Positions 43,964-52,076 of a DNA stretch of 64,000 nt are shown piece by piece. Position numbers and translations under genes: made by a program. Under the pieces are notes generated by a model, which had not been told where the DNA came from, ran no database searches, and worked only from the letters and a program-made list of their open reading frames with translations. How positions within the stretch are numbered: the stretch's first letter is position 1; every line of letters starts with the position of its first letter. The DNA is from Leptospira langatensis (GTDB lineage: Bacteria > Spirochaetota > Leptospiria > Leptospirales > Leptospiraceae), in contig NZ_RQER01000004.1 in NCBI RefSeq assembly GCF_004770615.1, positions 496,001 to 560,000 on the forward strand, given 5' to 3'.

Positions 43964-45334
43964 TCAAGTGGAAACTATATTGAATCGAATTCCATGCTTA
44001 GGTCGCAATGTGACTAAAGGCTCCATAACCACAGGATGTTTAGGGACCAGTTCAAATTTATAGGCCTTTGCGGTCATAGCGAGGACTAAAGTAGCCTCGG
44101 TTAAGGCAAAAATATTACCGATACAGATCCTCGGCCCTCCGCCAAAAGGTATATACGCATACTTCGGTCTGTCGGCGGATCTTTCTTCCTCGAAACGGTC
44201 CGGATCGAAAACATCCGGATTCTCCCAAAACTCAGGATCTCTATGGATATTGAAAATGCAGATAGAAACGTTCGTGCCTCTCGGAACATCGTAACCTCCG
44301 ATCACATCGTCTCCCATTGCCGTTCTTTCTATGACCCACGCAGGAGGATACATACGAAGTATCTCGTCCAAAACTTTTCGAGTATACGTTAACTTCTGGA
44401 TGTCTTCTAATCCGGGGATCCTGTCTCCCAGAACCGAGTTCGCTTCGTTGCGAACCCTTTCCCAAACATCCGGATGTTGCGATAATAAGTAAAATCCCCA
44501 GGACAATGCGTTAGCCGTCGTTTCATGTCCGGCAAGAAGAAGGGTGATCGCTTCGTCTCGGACCTGAGTCTCGCTCATAGTCTCTCCGGTCTCCTCATCC
44601 TTAACCTCCAGAAGCATGGAGATCAAATCGTTCGAAGGATTCTTTTTGCGCTCAGCAATCAGCTCTTCTACAACGGAATGCATATCTTTCAGAGCCTTTC
44701 TTAACTTTCTATTCTCAGGTGTAGGCCAGCTAAACGGCATAGGAAAAAGACGAGTGATCCTTTTAGTAGTGATCTCCAAGGCCACTTTCAAAGAAGCCTC
44801 TATCCTACTCGCATAGCTTTCGACTTCCGTCCTGAAAAGTGTCCTGCCGACGATCGCAAATGTAAGCCTCATCATCTCTTTAGAAATTTCTAGATTAGTG
44901 ATATTCTTCCAGGTAGAAAGGGTCTTATTGGTTTCTTCCGCCATGATCTCTACGAACTCGGAGATCCGCTGGCGATGAAAGGAAGGTTGGATCAACTTTC
45001 TCTGCTTCTTCCAGAACTCTCCCTCGCTGTTCAAGAGTCCCTTGCCTAGGATCCTACCAAGCTCCCGATAAAAGATACCCTTATGATAATTCTGGCTATT
45101 CTCCTGAAGGACTCGACGAACGTCCTCTGGCTGAGTGATGATATGAAAAGGGATTTGTCTGATCCCGAATAGTGCGGTCTTTCCGAATCGTTCTCTCATT
45201 TGCTGAAAGAATCCGATCGGATCCTTTGCAAGTTTAGAAACATAAGGTAAGGCCTTGAGGCCAAAGACACCCGGAGGTAAATTGGGTTTTGATTTGTTAG
45301 ATTGCTTCGAAGAAGCTTCTTGTAGAGAAAGCAA
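43964..45334 (-). CDS. Cytochrome P450
   Basis: 456 residues. Heme Cys404 in FGGGPRICIGNIFA, ExxR at Glu324-Arg327 (EILRMYPP) and I-helix LLLAGHETTANALSW (Ala268-Thr273). It resembles the CYP4/CYP102-like fatty-acid hydroxylases. The substrate is unknown, and no dedicated ferredoxin or reductase is adjacent. Start is TTG at 45334, supported by AGGAG 7 bases upstream. The short Lys/Ser-rich N-terminus has no membrane helix, so it is a soluble bacterial form. The gene for the M23 peptidase follows; the upstream sigma operon ends 120 bases away. Confidence 0.94.
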   Translation of the reverse strand: MLSLQEASSKQSNKSKPNLPPGVFGLKALPYVSKLAKDPIGFFQQMRERFGKTALFGIRQIPFHIITQPEDVRRVLQENSQNYHKGIFYRELGRILGKGLLNSEGEFWKKQRKLIQPSFHRQRISEFVEIMAEETNKTLSTWKNITNLEISKEMMRLTFAIVGRTLFRTEVESYASRIEASLKVALEITTKRITRLFPMPFSWPTPENRKLRKALKDMHSVVEELIAERKKNPSNDLISMLLEVKDEETGETMSETQVRDEAITLLLAGHETTANALSWGFYLLSQHPDVWERVRNEANSVLGDRIPGLEDIQKLTYTRKVLDEILRMYPPAWVIERTAMGDDVIGGYDVPRGTNVSICIFNIHRDPEFWENPDVFDPDRFEEERSADRPKYAYIPFGGGPRICIGNIFALTEATLVLAMTAKAYKFELVPKHPVVMEPLVTLRPKHGIRFNIVST

Positions 45335-45453
45335 GGATTGGCTCCTGGTCCAAGTTGGACATTTTTGGATTAGTCACCCAACCAATCCTTGCCGTAATTC
45401 TATGTAACAACTGCTATATAGGCAAGTCGAGTTTCTATCGGATCTTCGAAAAA

Positions 45454-45837
45454 CTACCTTCGTTCGAAAGATGTTTCTATCAAAGTATCCACATCCATAA
45501 GAGAAGAAGAAGGGATCGTAGCATTCGGAGGATCTTCCTGGCTCAGATCCGGAGTCTGCATGCTCGTTTCGGCATCTTCGAAGGTGCCTTCGATCTGCTC
45601 TTCTACCCAGCCTTGCCATTCTCCGGTCCCTTGGTCTCCTCTCTCAGGTTGCACATAGAAAGAGGCTACCGAAAGGATCCCAATGAACAAGCTTCCAAGC
45701 GAAAGTGCAAATAACCTTCTGACCTTGGTCCGCCTACGTTGCTCGATAATCCTCGCAGAGATATTATCGCTCCACTCATAGCTTTCCAAACGTCGGAAAA
45801 TTTCCTGGTCTAGCTTTTCTCTGTTCTTTTCTTCCAT
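45454..45837 (-). CDS. Single-helix membrane protein, candidate anti-sigma factor
   Basis: 127 residues from ATG at 45837 (an in-frame TTG lies at 45843). The cytoplasmic N-terminus (about 1-40) is helical and charged (LDQEIFRRLESYEWSDNIS ... RIIEQRRRTKVRR). One transmembrane helix follows (LFALSLGSLFIGILSVASFYV, about 42-62), then an acidic, Ser/Thr/Pro-rich periplasmic tail. It sits 21 bases downstream of an ECF sigma gene, and the topology matches anti-sigma factors of the CnrY/RseA style. No ZAS motif. The role is inferred. Confidence 0.75.
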   Translation of the reverse strand: MEEKNREKLDQEIFRRLESYEWSDNISARIIEQRRRTKVRRLFALSLGSLFIGILSVASFYVQPERGDQGTGEWQGWVEEQIEGTFEDAETSMQTPDLSQEDPPNATIPSSSLMDVDTLIETSFERR

Positions 45838-45858
45838 TGCCAATATTCTTATTCTTTA

Positions 45859-46371
45859 TCAGGTCTCTTGAAAAAAGAGCTTCTTGAGCATTTGCTTTCC
45901 TCTAAAAGAACGGGACTTGACCGTTCCTTCGGGGATCCCGAGTTTTTCGGCGATCTGCTGCTCTTTGTATCCCTCGGAAACCAAGGCTAATACCGATTTA
46001 TATTTCCATGGTAGATTGGAAATCAAATCTTGGATCTCTATATCCATTCCTCTTTCGGAATATTCCTCTCTTGGATTCAGAATGGAGTCTTGAGTGACTT
46101 TCTCCTTGAGGCGAATGGTGAGATTTGCCTGGCGCATACGTTTCTGGTTCATGCGAAGGGATTCGTTCCGAGCGATGGTATACAACCAAGTGCTATGAGA
46201 AGAATCTCCTCTGAATTTGTTCGCAGCTAGACTTTTATAGGCGCGAATATAAGTTTCTTGAACCACGTCGTCGATAGAGTCGTAAAACTCCTCGTATAAG
46301 TTCTTTTTAATGGCGGAAAGCACGATATGTTTCGTGCTATCGATCAGGCCCGCAAATTCTCTTTGATCCAT
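45859..46371 (-). CDS. ECF-family RNA polymerase sigma factor
   Basis: 170 residues from ATG at 46371, with AAGGA 7 bases upstream. A GTG at 46386 overlapping the previous stop is an alternative that adds five residues. Region 2: LYEEFYDSIDDVVQETYIRAYKSL, then FRGDSSHSTWLYTIARNESLRM. Region 4: LPWKYKSVLALVSEGYKEQQIAEKLGIPEGTVKSRSFRGK. It lies between a Spy/CnrX-like periplasmic protein (upstream) and a single-helix membrane protein (downstream), the same three functions as cnrYXH or ncc metal-response systems. Confidence 0.92.
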   Translation of the reverse strand: MDQREFAGLIDSTKHIVLSAIKKNLYEEFYDSIDDVVQETYIRAYKSLAANKFRGDSSHSTWLYTIARNESLRMNQKRMRQANLTIRLKEKVTQDSILNPREEYSERGMDIEIQDLISNLPWKYKSVLALVSEGYKEQQIAEKLGIPEGTVKSRSFRGKQMLKKLFFQET

Positions 46372-46382
46372 TTGAGTTTCCT

Positions 46383-46967
46383 TCACTTCAGGATGCCGGG
46401 TAAGGGCAGTATTATTCTTTCGGGAATAAACAAATTCAGGGGGAACCCGGGAGCTTCCCTTAGCTCTTCGGGTAGGGTTACGGTTTCCTTTTCCTTCCCC
46501 CTCTTCTTTTGCTCTGCTGTTAAGACCCTTTCGATCGCGAGCCGATGTGCGATTTGGTTCATCCGTATTTCGGATGTATACTTTCCAATCGCATATACGA
46601 GAAGTCGAACCCGAACCAAGTCCGGATTTTCTTCCATCAGGACTAATTCAAGTTCGACTTGTTTCGGAGACAGTCTACGAAGCCATCTTTCATGCTCGTT
46701 CTTGTATCTCCGGTTCAGCTCAGCGATACGCTCTAGTTGAGAGTCTGTAAGAATATAACGATTTTTGAGTGAATCTAGGTCACCGAAAACGACTCCTGCA
46801 GCTCTTTCATTTCGGAAGAAGAAAGCAGTGCGAGTTAACTTGAGCGGTGAAGCTAGAACAGGTCTGATCGTCTCTTGGGAAAAAAGAGACGCCGGTAACA
46901 GAAACGTACCGGCCAGAGAAACTCTGACGAATGAATTCAGGAGATTCATGAGTCTGACTCGGTTCAT
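46383..46967 (-). CDS. Spy/CpxP/CnrX-like periplasmic protein
   Basis: 194 residues. A signal sequence (FVRVSLAGTFLLPASLFSQE, about 12-31) is followed by a helical hairpin region typical of the LTxxQ/heavy-metal-sensor fold. It has LTDSQLERIAELNRRYKNE and then LTAEQKKR about 70 residues later, with a long helix between (RLLVYAIGKYTSEIRMNQIA). Spy and CpxP are envelope chaperones; CnrX and NccX of the same fold sense metals and free an ECF sigma factor. It is the first gene of the operon with a sigma factor directly after it. The Met and His residues in the long helix could bind metal (inference). Confidence 0.75.
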   Translation of the reverse strand: MNRVRLMNLLNSFVRVSLAGTFLLPASLFSQETIRPVLASPLKLTRTAFFFRNERAAGVVFGDLDSLKNRYILTDSQLERIAELNRRYKNEHERWLRRLSPKQVELELVLMEENPDLVRVRLLVYAIGKYTSEIRMNQIAHRLAIERVLTAEQKKRGKEKETVTLPEELREAPGFPLNLFIPERIILPLPGILK

Positions 46968-47153
46968 AACCTAGTATACCTAAGACCCCAAAATAGGGGT
47001 TATGTTTCCAAAGATCGACTCCAAAATTCGGGACCTTGAAAAAAAGAAGATGCTTTGGAATTAGGAGAACATAATTATGTGGCTCATTCCAGATCGTATG
47101 GATTTTTTCTTTTCCAGACCCCAAAATCCCTCTATTCTCAATCGGAATTCCTC

Positions 47154-47876
47154 ATGGGCCTAAACGCTTCACAGTTTGGAGAGAGAACGGTTCCGAATCC
47201 TTGGAAAGGAAGGATCAGGCTCATCCTGATTCTGATCCTCGGGCTTTGCATCGGAATTCCTGCTTCGATAGATCTTTCGATAGAATGGGAATATGAAAAC
47301 AAAAGTCCTCATGCGGGAAATTACCGCTCCTTAAAACCTGCCACGGTAGCGATCGTACCAGGGGCTTCGGTTTACAAAGGGATACCTTCTCCCGTTTTGC
47401 AAGATCGCTTGGACTGTGCCATCGAACTCTATCGTCAAGGAAAAGTGAGAAAGATCCTTCTCTCGGGAGACAATGGCACAAGCTATTATAATGAAGTGAA
47501 GCCCATGCTTCTGTATGTGTTAGAAAGAAATGTATATGAGAAGGATGTGTTCGTGGATCACGCCGGCTTTCGCACCTTGGATACCTTGGTAAGAGCCAAG
47601 GAGATCTTTCAGGTCAAGGATGCGATCTTTGTGAGCCAAAGGTTTCACCAACCAAGGGCAGCATTTATTTCTAAGAAGATAGGATTGAACCTGCAATCTT
47701 ACGAGTCGGACAGAAGGCTCTATGTAAGCGGCCCTTTCAGTAGGTTCCGAGAATTCTTTGCAAGGACCCTCGCTTGGATCGATATGAACCTTGCAAATAC
47801 CGGTCCCAAATATTTAGGTAAACCATTCCCGATAGAAGGCAGCGGCATCAAGACCTGGAAAGGTTCCGTCCTTTAA
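47154..47876 (+). CDS. SanA/YdcF-like DUF218 membrane protein
   Basis: 240 residues from ATG at 47154. The frame can be extended to a TTG at 47055, but the added residues are unlike the family. One N-terminal helix (LILILILGLCIGIPASIDLSI) is followed by the DUF218 domain: AIVPGASVYKGIPSPVLQDRLDCA, ILLSGDNGTSYYNE, DHAGFRTLDTLVRAKEIF and FVSQRFHQPRAAFISKKIG. E. coli SanA affects vancomycin exclusion at high temperature, and the family is linked to envelope polysaccharide integrity. It overlaps the rmd-like gene tail-to-tail by 4 bases. Confidence 0.87.
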   Translation: MGLNASQFGERTVPNPWKGRIRLILILILGLCIGIPASIDLSIEWEYENKSPHAGNYRSLKPATVAIVPGASVYKGIPSPVLQDRLDCAIELYRQGKVRKILLSGDNGTSYYNEVKPMLLYVLERNVYEKDVFVDHAGFRTLDTLVRAKEIFQVKDAIFVSQRFHQPRAAFISKKIGLNLQSYESDRRLYVSGPFSRFREFFARTLAWIDMNLANTGPKYLGKPFPIEGSGIKTWKGSVL

Positions 47877-48820
47877 GAAGAATATTCTGTTTTTCGAATA
47901 TGTTCGAAGATCTCTCGAACTGCTTCCTTCAAAGGGACCTTAGGCGCCCAACCCAAGGACCTTAACTTCGAATTATCCCCCAAAGAACGGCGCATGTCCA
48001 TTGGCCTGAGCCTGGCAGGATCTACCTTTGTCTCCACTTTAGAATCCGCAAACTCTATGATCCACTCCAAGACTTGAGAGATAGGAGTCTCCGTCCCGGA
48101 ACATATATTATAAATTTCTTGATCTCTTCCGGATTCGGAAAGAAGGACATACGCTCTCACTACATCGGTAACATGTAGGAAGTCCCGGGTTGGAGTTAGA
48201 TCTCCCACCGAGACCTCGGAAGGACCAGAACTCTTAGAGATCGTTTCCAATACTTGTTTGCAAAAATTTGGTACTACGAAGTTAGGATTCTGGCCCACAC
48301 CTATATGATTGAAAGGACGAGCAATCACTGCCTCTATGTTCTTGCTAGACCGGGCGAACTGCAAGCAATACGTTTCCGCAGCCACCTTAGAGGAAGAGTA
48401 AGGATTCAACGGCTCCGGTCTTAAGTTTTCCGAAACTGGAAGATGTTCTGGTTTCAAATTCCCATATACATCCGAAGAAGACACATATACGATCTTCACA
48501 TTCTTACCGGATTTGCGGAACCACTCAAGAAGATTTAAGGTTCCTCCCACATTGATGGTCAGGGTTTCATTCGGATCTTCGATTGCACGAGGCACGAAGG
48601 TCTGACCGGCAAGATGAAAAATGATATCGGGAGTGTATTCGCTTAAAATAGAATGAATGGAAGAAGGTTCTCTCAGATCGCAGGCCCTATACTGGAAGGA
48701 GAGATCTTTTGTCTTAGGATGTAAGCCCAAGCCTAGAAGTTCCGACCCGGATTTTTGTAGAAGTTCCTGAATTAAGTAAGAACCAACGAATCCATCCGCT
48801 CCAGTGATCAAATATTTCAT
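47873..48820 (-). CDS. NAD(P)-dependent sugar epimerase/reductase, GDP-4-keto-6-deoxymannose reductase type
   Basis: 315 residues of the extended SDR family: TGADGFVGSYLIQELL (dinucleotide loop), FHLAGQTFVPRAIEDPNETLTIN, VSSSDVYG and the YxxxK pair in NPYSSSKVAAETYC. The segment ARPFNHIGVGQNPNFVVPNF and the DLTPTRDFLHVTDVVRAYV that follows are characteristic of Rmd-type enzymes, which reduce GDP-4-keto-6-deoxy-D-mannose to GDP-D-rhamnose. Closely related 4,6-dehydratases and epimerases cannot be ruled out. It is divergent from the glycosyltransferase operon and likely supplies it with a deoxyhexose donor. Confidence 0.87.
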   Translation of the reverse strand: MKYLITGADGFVGSYLIQELLQKSGSELLGLGLHPKTKDLSFQYRACDLREPSSIHSILSEYTPDIIFHLAGQTFVPRAIEDPNETLTINVGGTLNLLEWFRKSGKNVKIVYVSSSDVYGNLKPEHLPVSENLRPEPLNPYSSSKVAAETYCLQFARSSKNIEAVIARPFNHIGVGQNPNFVVPNFCKQVLETISKSSGPSEVSVGDLTPTRDFLHVTDVVRAYVLLSESGRDQEIYNICSGTETPISQVLEWIIEFADSKVETKVDPARLRPMDMRRSLGDNSKLRSLGWAPKVPLKEAVREIFEHIRKTEYSS

Positions 48821-48860
48821 GAAAGATTGTTCAATATGTCCTATAATCGAAGTAAAAATA

Positions 48861-48893
48861 CGATTGTTTTGTCAAATAGCAAAAAAACAATCG
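48861..48893. promoter_or_regulatory. Inverted repeat between divergent glycan genes
   Basis: CGATTGTTTT (48861-48870) and AAAACAATCG (48884-48893), perfect 10-bp arms, 13-nt AT-rich spacer. It lies centrally in the 93-bp region between the divergent start codons at 48820 and 48914, so it could be an operator serving both promoters. No T tract follows either side. Confidence 0.5.
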
Positions 48894-48913
48894 AATAAAA
48901 GTCCCGGACAAAG

Positions 48914-49918
48914 ATGGAAGATAGATCCTCAGATATTATCGAAATCAAAGACAGTTCCGTAAACGTTCGGGAGCTGATGGAAGAGATAGAATCTAGGCTC
49001 GCGCGTAAGCCCGTGTCCAAGGAAGAATTGGATCGTCTTTCTCGCTGGAAATTCTCTCCTCAATCTCCGGAAGGATATAGAGAGTTCGATGCCGCCGAAA
49101 CGGCTCACTTATTCGAGAAAGGGATCTCTCCTCCCAAATTCACCAATCCTAGATTCAAGTATATCCGTGGTCCGATCCGCTGGGCATTTATTAAATTAAT
49201 CGAATTATATTCCTTCTTGGACAAGAAGCTTTCCGAGAATAGGACGCGCGCATTCTATAGTGTGTTAAACGAATTGATCCTCCTAAGAGGAGATCATGAA
49301 AAGTTAAAACGCAAGTTCGAGAAATTCTACAACGAATTCGTAGAATTAAATTATTCCCTAAAAAGAGAGATCAGTCCGGACTTCGTATGGTCCAACGAGT
49401 TCCTATACGAAGAGGAGTCTTTGGAAGAAAGCGAAACAGTGATCCTCTCCAGACTGAATCCTGGGGATTCCGTACTCGCGATCAACCCCGAATGGGGAAA
49501 ATTCCTAAAGCAACTATTGAAGGCGCAGATCGAATTCAAGGCAATTGTCTGGAATTCGGCCCAGTATTCCTATATTAAAGAGCATATTACCAACTCGATC
49601 CAATATCTTTCTTTTGACGAGATGCTTCCAGCTCCGCCACTTCCTACAAAGATCGTTTCCCATTCGAATCTTTGTCTCTTGCCGAACTGGGTCCTTGAAA
49701 AGTTATTCAAGAGTTTAGCGACCAAGACCTCTCCGGGAACGGAGTTTATTTTCAGATATTCGAATTATTCCAATAGATTAGTTTCTCCTTTCCAACCGGT
49801 ATTATTGACACAAATCGAAGACTCCGCTTTGCGGGAATTCATACATAAATTAGGTTTTAAGAATATAGTAGAGACGAAATCGAACGACGGCTTCGTAGTA
49901 CTTAGCTTTAGAAAATGA
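48914..49918 (+). CDS. Methyltransferase-like protein of glycan operon
   Basis: 334 residues. The N-terminal 150 residues are helical with a coiled-coil part (LILLRGDHEKLKRKFEKFYNEF). The C-terminal 170 residues look like a class I methyltransferase fold: NPGDSVLAINPEWGKFLKQLL at the nucleotide-binding position, where GxGxG is replaced by NPEWG, then LPTKIVSHSNLCLLPNWVLEKL, PGTEFIFRYSN and a final FKNIVETKSNDGFVVLSFRK. Because the SAM loop is altered, activity is doubtful. It is the first gene of the glycosyltransferase operon and overlaps the next by ATGA. Confidence 0.68.
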   Translation: MEDRSSDIIEIKDSSVNVRELMEEIESRLARKPVSKEELDRLSRWKFSPQSPEGYREFDAAETAHLFEKGISPPKFTNPRFKYIRGPIRWAFIKLIELYSFLDKKLSENRTRAFYSVLNELILLRGDHEKLKRKFEKFYNEFVELNYSLKREISPDFVWSNEFLYEEESLEESETVILSRLNPGDSVLAINPEWGKFLKQLLKAQIEFKAIVWNSAQYSYIKEHITNSIQYLSFDEMLPAPPLPTKIVSHSNLCLLPNWVLEKLFKSLATKTSPGTEFIFRYSNYSNRLVSPFQPVLLTQIEDSALREFIHKLGFKNIVETKSNDGFVVLSFRK

Positions 49919-51006
49919 AGGCATATCTCCATATTTCCGAGTTCAGGGACGGAGACGGGATCGGCAACGATATGAAAGGGATCTGGAAGGTCCTGAATTC
50001 CTCCGGGATCAAGACTCAGATCGTTTGCCAAAAAGACTTCAGCCAAGGTTCCATTCCAACGATCCGATCAGAGGAATTGCTCAAGACAGAAGACTTAGAT
50101 CCTTCTTCCATCCATGTACTGGAATACGGAGGTTCGGGCTATTCTATCCGGGACTTTCTTAGCTTTCCGGGAAGGAAATTCGTACGCTACCAGAATATCA
50201 CTCCTCCTAAGTTCTTTAAGCCGTTTGTCTCCACGGAGCTCTATAGGAGTTTCGAATCGGACTATAAGAAATCCATAATAGAGTTGCACAGCCTCAAAAG
50301 GAATGCGGAAGCTTTTCTTGCCAGTTCCAAATATAGCGCTTCCAATTTGGAAGATCTGAATATCACCAATACAAAAGTGTTACCGATCGTAAAGAAGTAT
50401 GTTTGGTCCGGGAGAAAGCCTCGCAAGAACAACTATACGATCGGGTACGTGGGAAGACTTGTTCCGAGTAAAAAGATAGAGGATATTCTCATACTGATCT
50501 ATTTTCTAAAGCAGATCAATTCGAAGTATCGGACCCTATTGATCGGAAATGTCCCGAGCATTTTCGAAGGTTACTTCTCCAACCTGAAACAGATGTGCAG
50601 AGAATTAGGAATAGGTCCGAATGTACAATTCAGGATGGGGGTCTCCGATGTGGAGATTTCCAGATTTTGGGAAGAGATGGATGCTTACGTAAGCATGAGC
50701 GAACACGAGGGCTTCGGGATCCCATTGGTAGAAGCGATAAGCAATGATATTCCAGTTTTTGCATATGCTTGCACGGCAGTTCCGGAAACCTTAAAGGGAG
50801 CAGGCTATCTCTTCCGAAGAAAGGATCTGGAGAGTTTACGAAAGCTAGCAGAATGGATGCATTTCATTTTAGAAGCCGAGAATTCCAACCTGGACGGATC
50901 TTATGCTTCTTCCAGAAGAAAGGAAGTCTGTATGGATTATAATTCCATGCCCTTTGATCGATTCCTAAAACAAATCTTTACTTTTAGAGAAACCGCAGTT
51001 ATATGA
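49915..51006 (+). CDS. GT-B glycosyltransferase, family 4-like
   Basis: 363 residues. The C-terminal donor-binding half is clear: TIGYVGRLVPSKKIEDILILI, GPNVQFRMGVSDVEIS and SMSEHEGFGIPLVEAISND, which includes the EX7E motif, then PVFAYACTAVPETLKGAG. The N-terminal acceptor half (AYLHISEFRDGDGIGNDMKG) is less conserved. It transfers a sugar from a nucleotide donor onto a surface glycan, probably at the cytoplasmic face. The gene overlaps both neighbours by 4 bases, so stoichiometric expression with them is likely. Donor and acceptor are unknown. Confidence 0.9.
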   Translation: MKAYLHISEFRDGDGIGNDMKGIWKVLNSSGIKTQIVCQKDFSQGSIPTIRSEELLKTEDLDPSSIHVLEYGGSGYSIRDFLSFPGRKFVRYQNITPPKFFKPFVSTELYRSFESDYKKSIIELHSLKRNAEAFLASSKYSASNLEDLNITNTKVLPIVKKYVWSGRKPRKNNYTIGYVGRLVPSKKIEDILILIYFLKQINSKYRTLLIGNVPSIFEGYFSNLKQMCRELGIGPNVQFRMGVSDVEISRFWEEMDAYVSMSEHEGFGIPLVEAISNDIPVFAYACTAVPETLKGAGYLFRRKDLESLRKLAEWMHFILEAENSNLDGSYASSRRKEVCMDYNSMPFDRFLKQIFTFRETAVI

Positions 51007-52076
51007 TCTTCAATAAAAGAGGAGTTCATCAATTCGCGGCAGGATTTAACGTGGGAGATGCGATCTCCAATGAGATGAGTTCCCTCAAATCCGTTTTCAG
51101 AAAGTTAGGATATTCTTCGGAGATATTTGCGGAGAATACAGGGCCGGGGACGGATACCCTTGTTAAGAAGTACAAGGCCTACGCTCACAAAAGTAAAGAC
51201 ATACTAGTCTACCATCATTCCATTCATTCGGAAGTCCTAGATACAGTCCTAAGATCCAAAAACCCAAAGATCCTAGTGTATCACAACGTAACCCCCGATC
51301 ACTTCTTTGAAAAGTACGATCTCAAACTTACTTACCTTCTTCGCAAAGGAAGAGAGGAACTAGAATTTTTAAGAGATAAATTTGATCGAGTATTTGCAGT
51401 CTCAGAATACAATAAGGCGGAGCTTATCCATCTGGGTTTCGAGAATGTAGGATTACTTCCGATAACGTATCAATTGCCTCAAGGAAGTTCGGATCGAGAA
51501 AAACCTACTTCCAAGCCTCGCTCCGATTCTCCTCGCTTCTTATTTGTAGGAAGGATCACTCCGAACAAAAAACAGGACGATCTGATCCGGTTTGCTTATC
51601 GGTATCTTAAGACTTACGGCCCCGAATTCCAACTTTTCATAGTAGGGTTCAGCTCCAAAGAGCTGTACCTCTATAGAGAAGAATTGGAGAGGATGTTAGA
51701 CTTCTACAAACTCAGGGAGAATGTGATCATCACCGATTTCCTTTCCGACAAAGAACTGAAAGAGATGTACTTGAACTGCGATCTATTCCTATCCATGAGT
51801 GAGCACGAAGGCTTTTGTGTTCCTTTATTAGAAGCAATGGTAAATAACGTCCCGATCCTTGCCTTCGACGGAGGAGCGGTCAAGGAAACCCTTGCAGGTG
51901 CAGGAGTTCTATTTAAAGAAAAACGAATGGATCTGGTCGTAGAACTGGCACATAGAATGGCAACCGACGAATCCATGCGCAATGCCATTTTGGAAACCCA
52001 AGAGAGAAGATTGCAAAACTTCTCCCAGATCAACGCAGAAACAGTGCTGAGGCCCGTACTTGCTAAACTCGCGTAG
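51003..52076 (+). CDS. GT-B glycosyltransferase, family 4-like
   Basis: 357 residues. It shares the design of the preceding protein: N-terminal INK-free start with GVHQFAAGFNVGDAISNEM, then YHNVTPDHFF, LFVGRITPNKKQDDLIRFAY, SMSEHEGFCVPLLEAMVNN with the EX7E motif, and PILAFDGGAVKETLAGAG. Similarity to the 49915-51006 product across the C-terminal half suggests the two arose by duplication, but the N-termini differ enough for distinct acceptors. The start overlaps the previous stop by 4 bases. Confidence 0.9.
   Translation: MIFNKRGVHQFAAGFNVGDAISNEMSSLKSVFRKLGYSSEIFAENTGPGTDTLVKKYKAYAHKSKDILVYHHSIHSEVLDTVLRSKNPKILVYHNVTPDHFFEKYDLKLTYLLRKGREELEFLRDKFDRVFAVSEYNKAELIHLGFENVGLLPITYQLPQGSSDREKPTSKPRSDSPRFLFVGRITPNKKQDDLIRFAYRYLKTYGPEFQLFIVGFSSKELYLYREELERMLDFYKLRENVIITDFLSDKELKEMYLNCDLFLSMSEHEGFCVPLLEAMVNNVPILAFDGGAVKETLAGAGVLFKEKRMDLVVELAHRMATDESMRNAILETQERRLQNFSQINAETVLRPVLAKLA

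Noticed and set aside
45355..45714. 119-residue + strand frame
   Set aside because: Antisense to the candidate anti-sigma gene, which is supported by its place after the sigma factor and a clear membrane helix.
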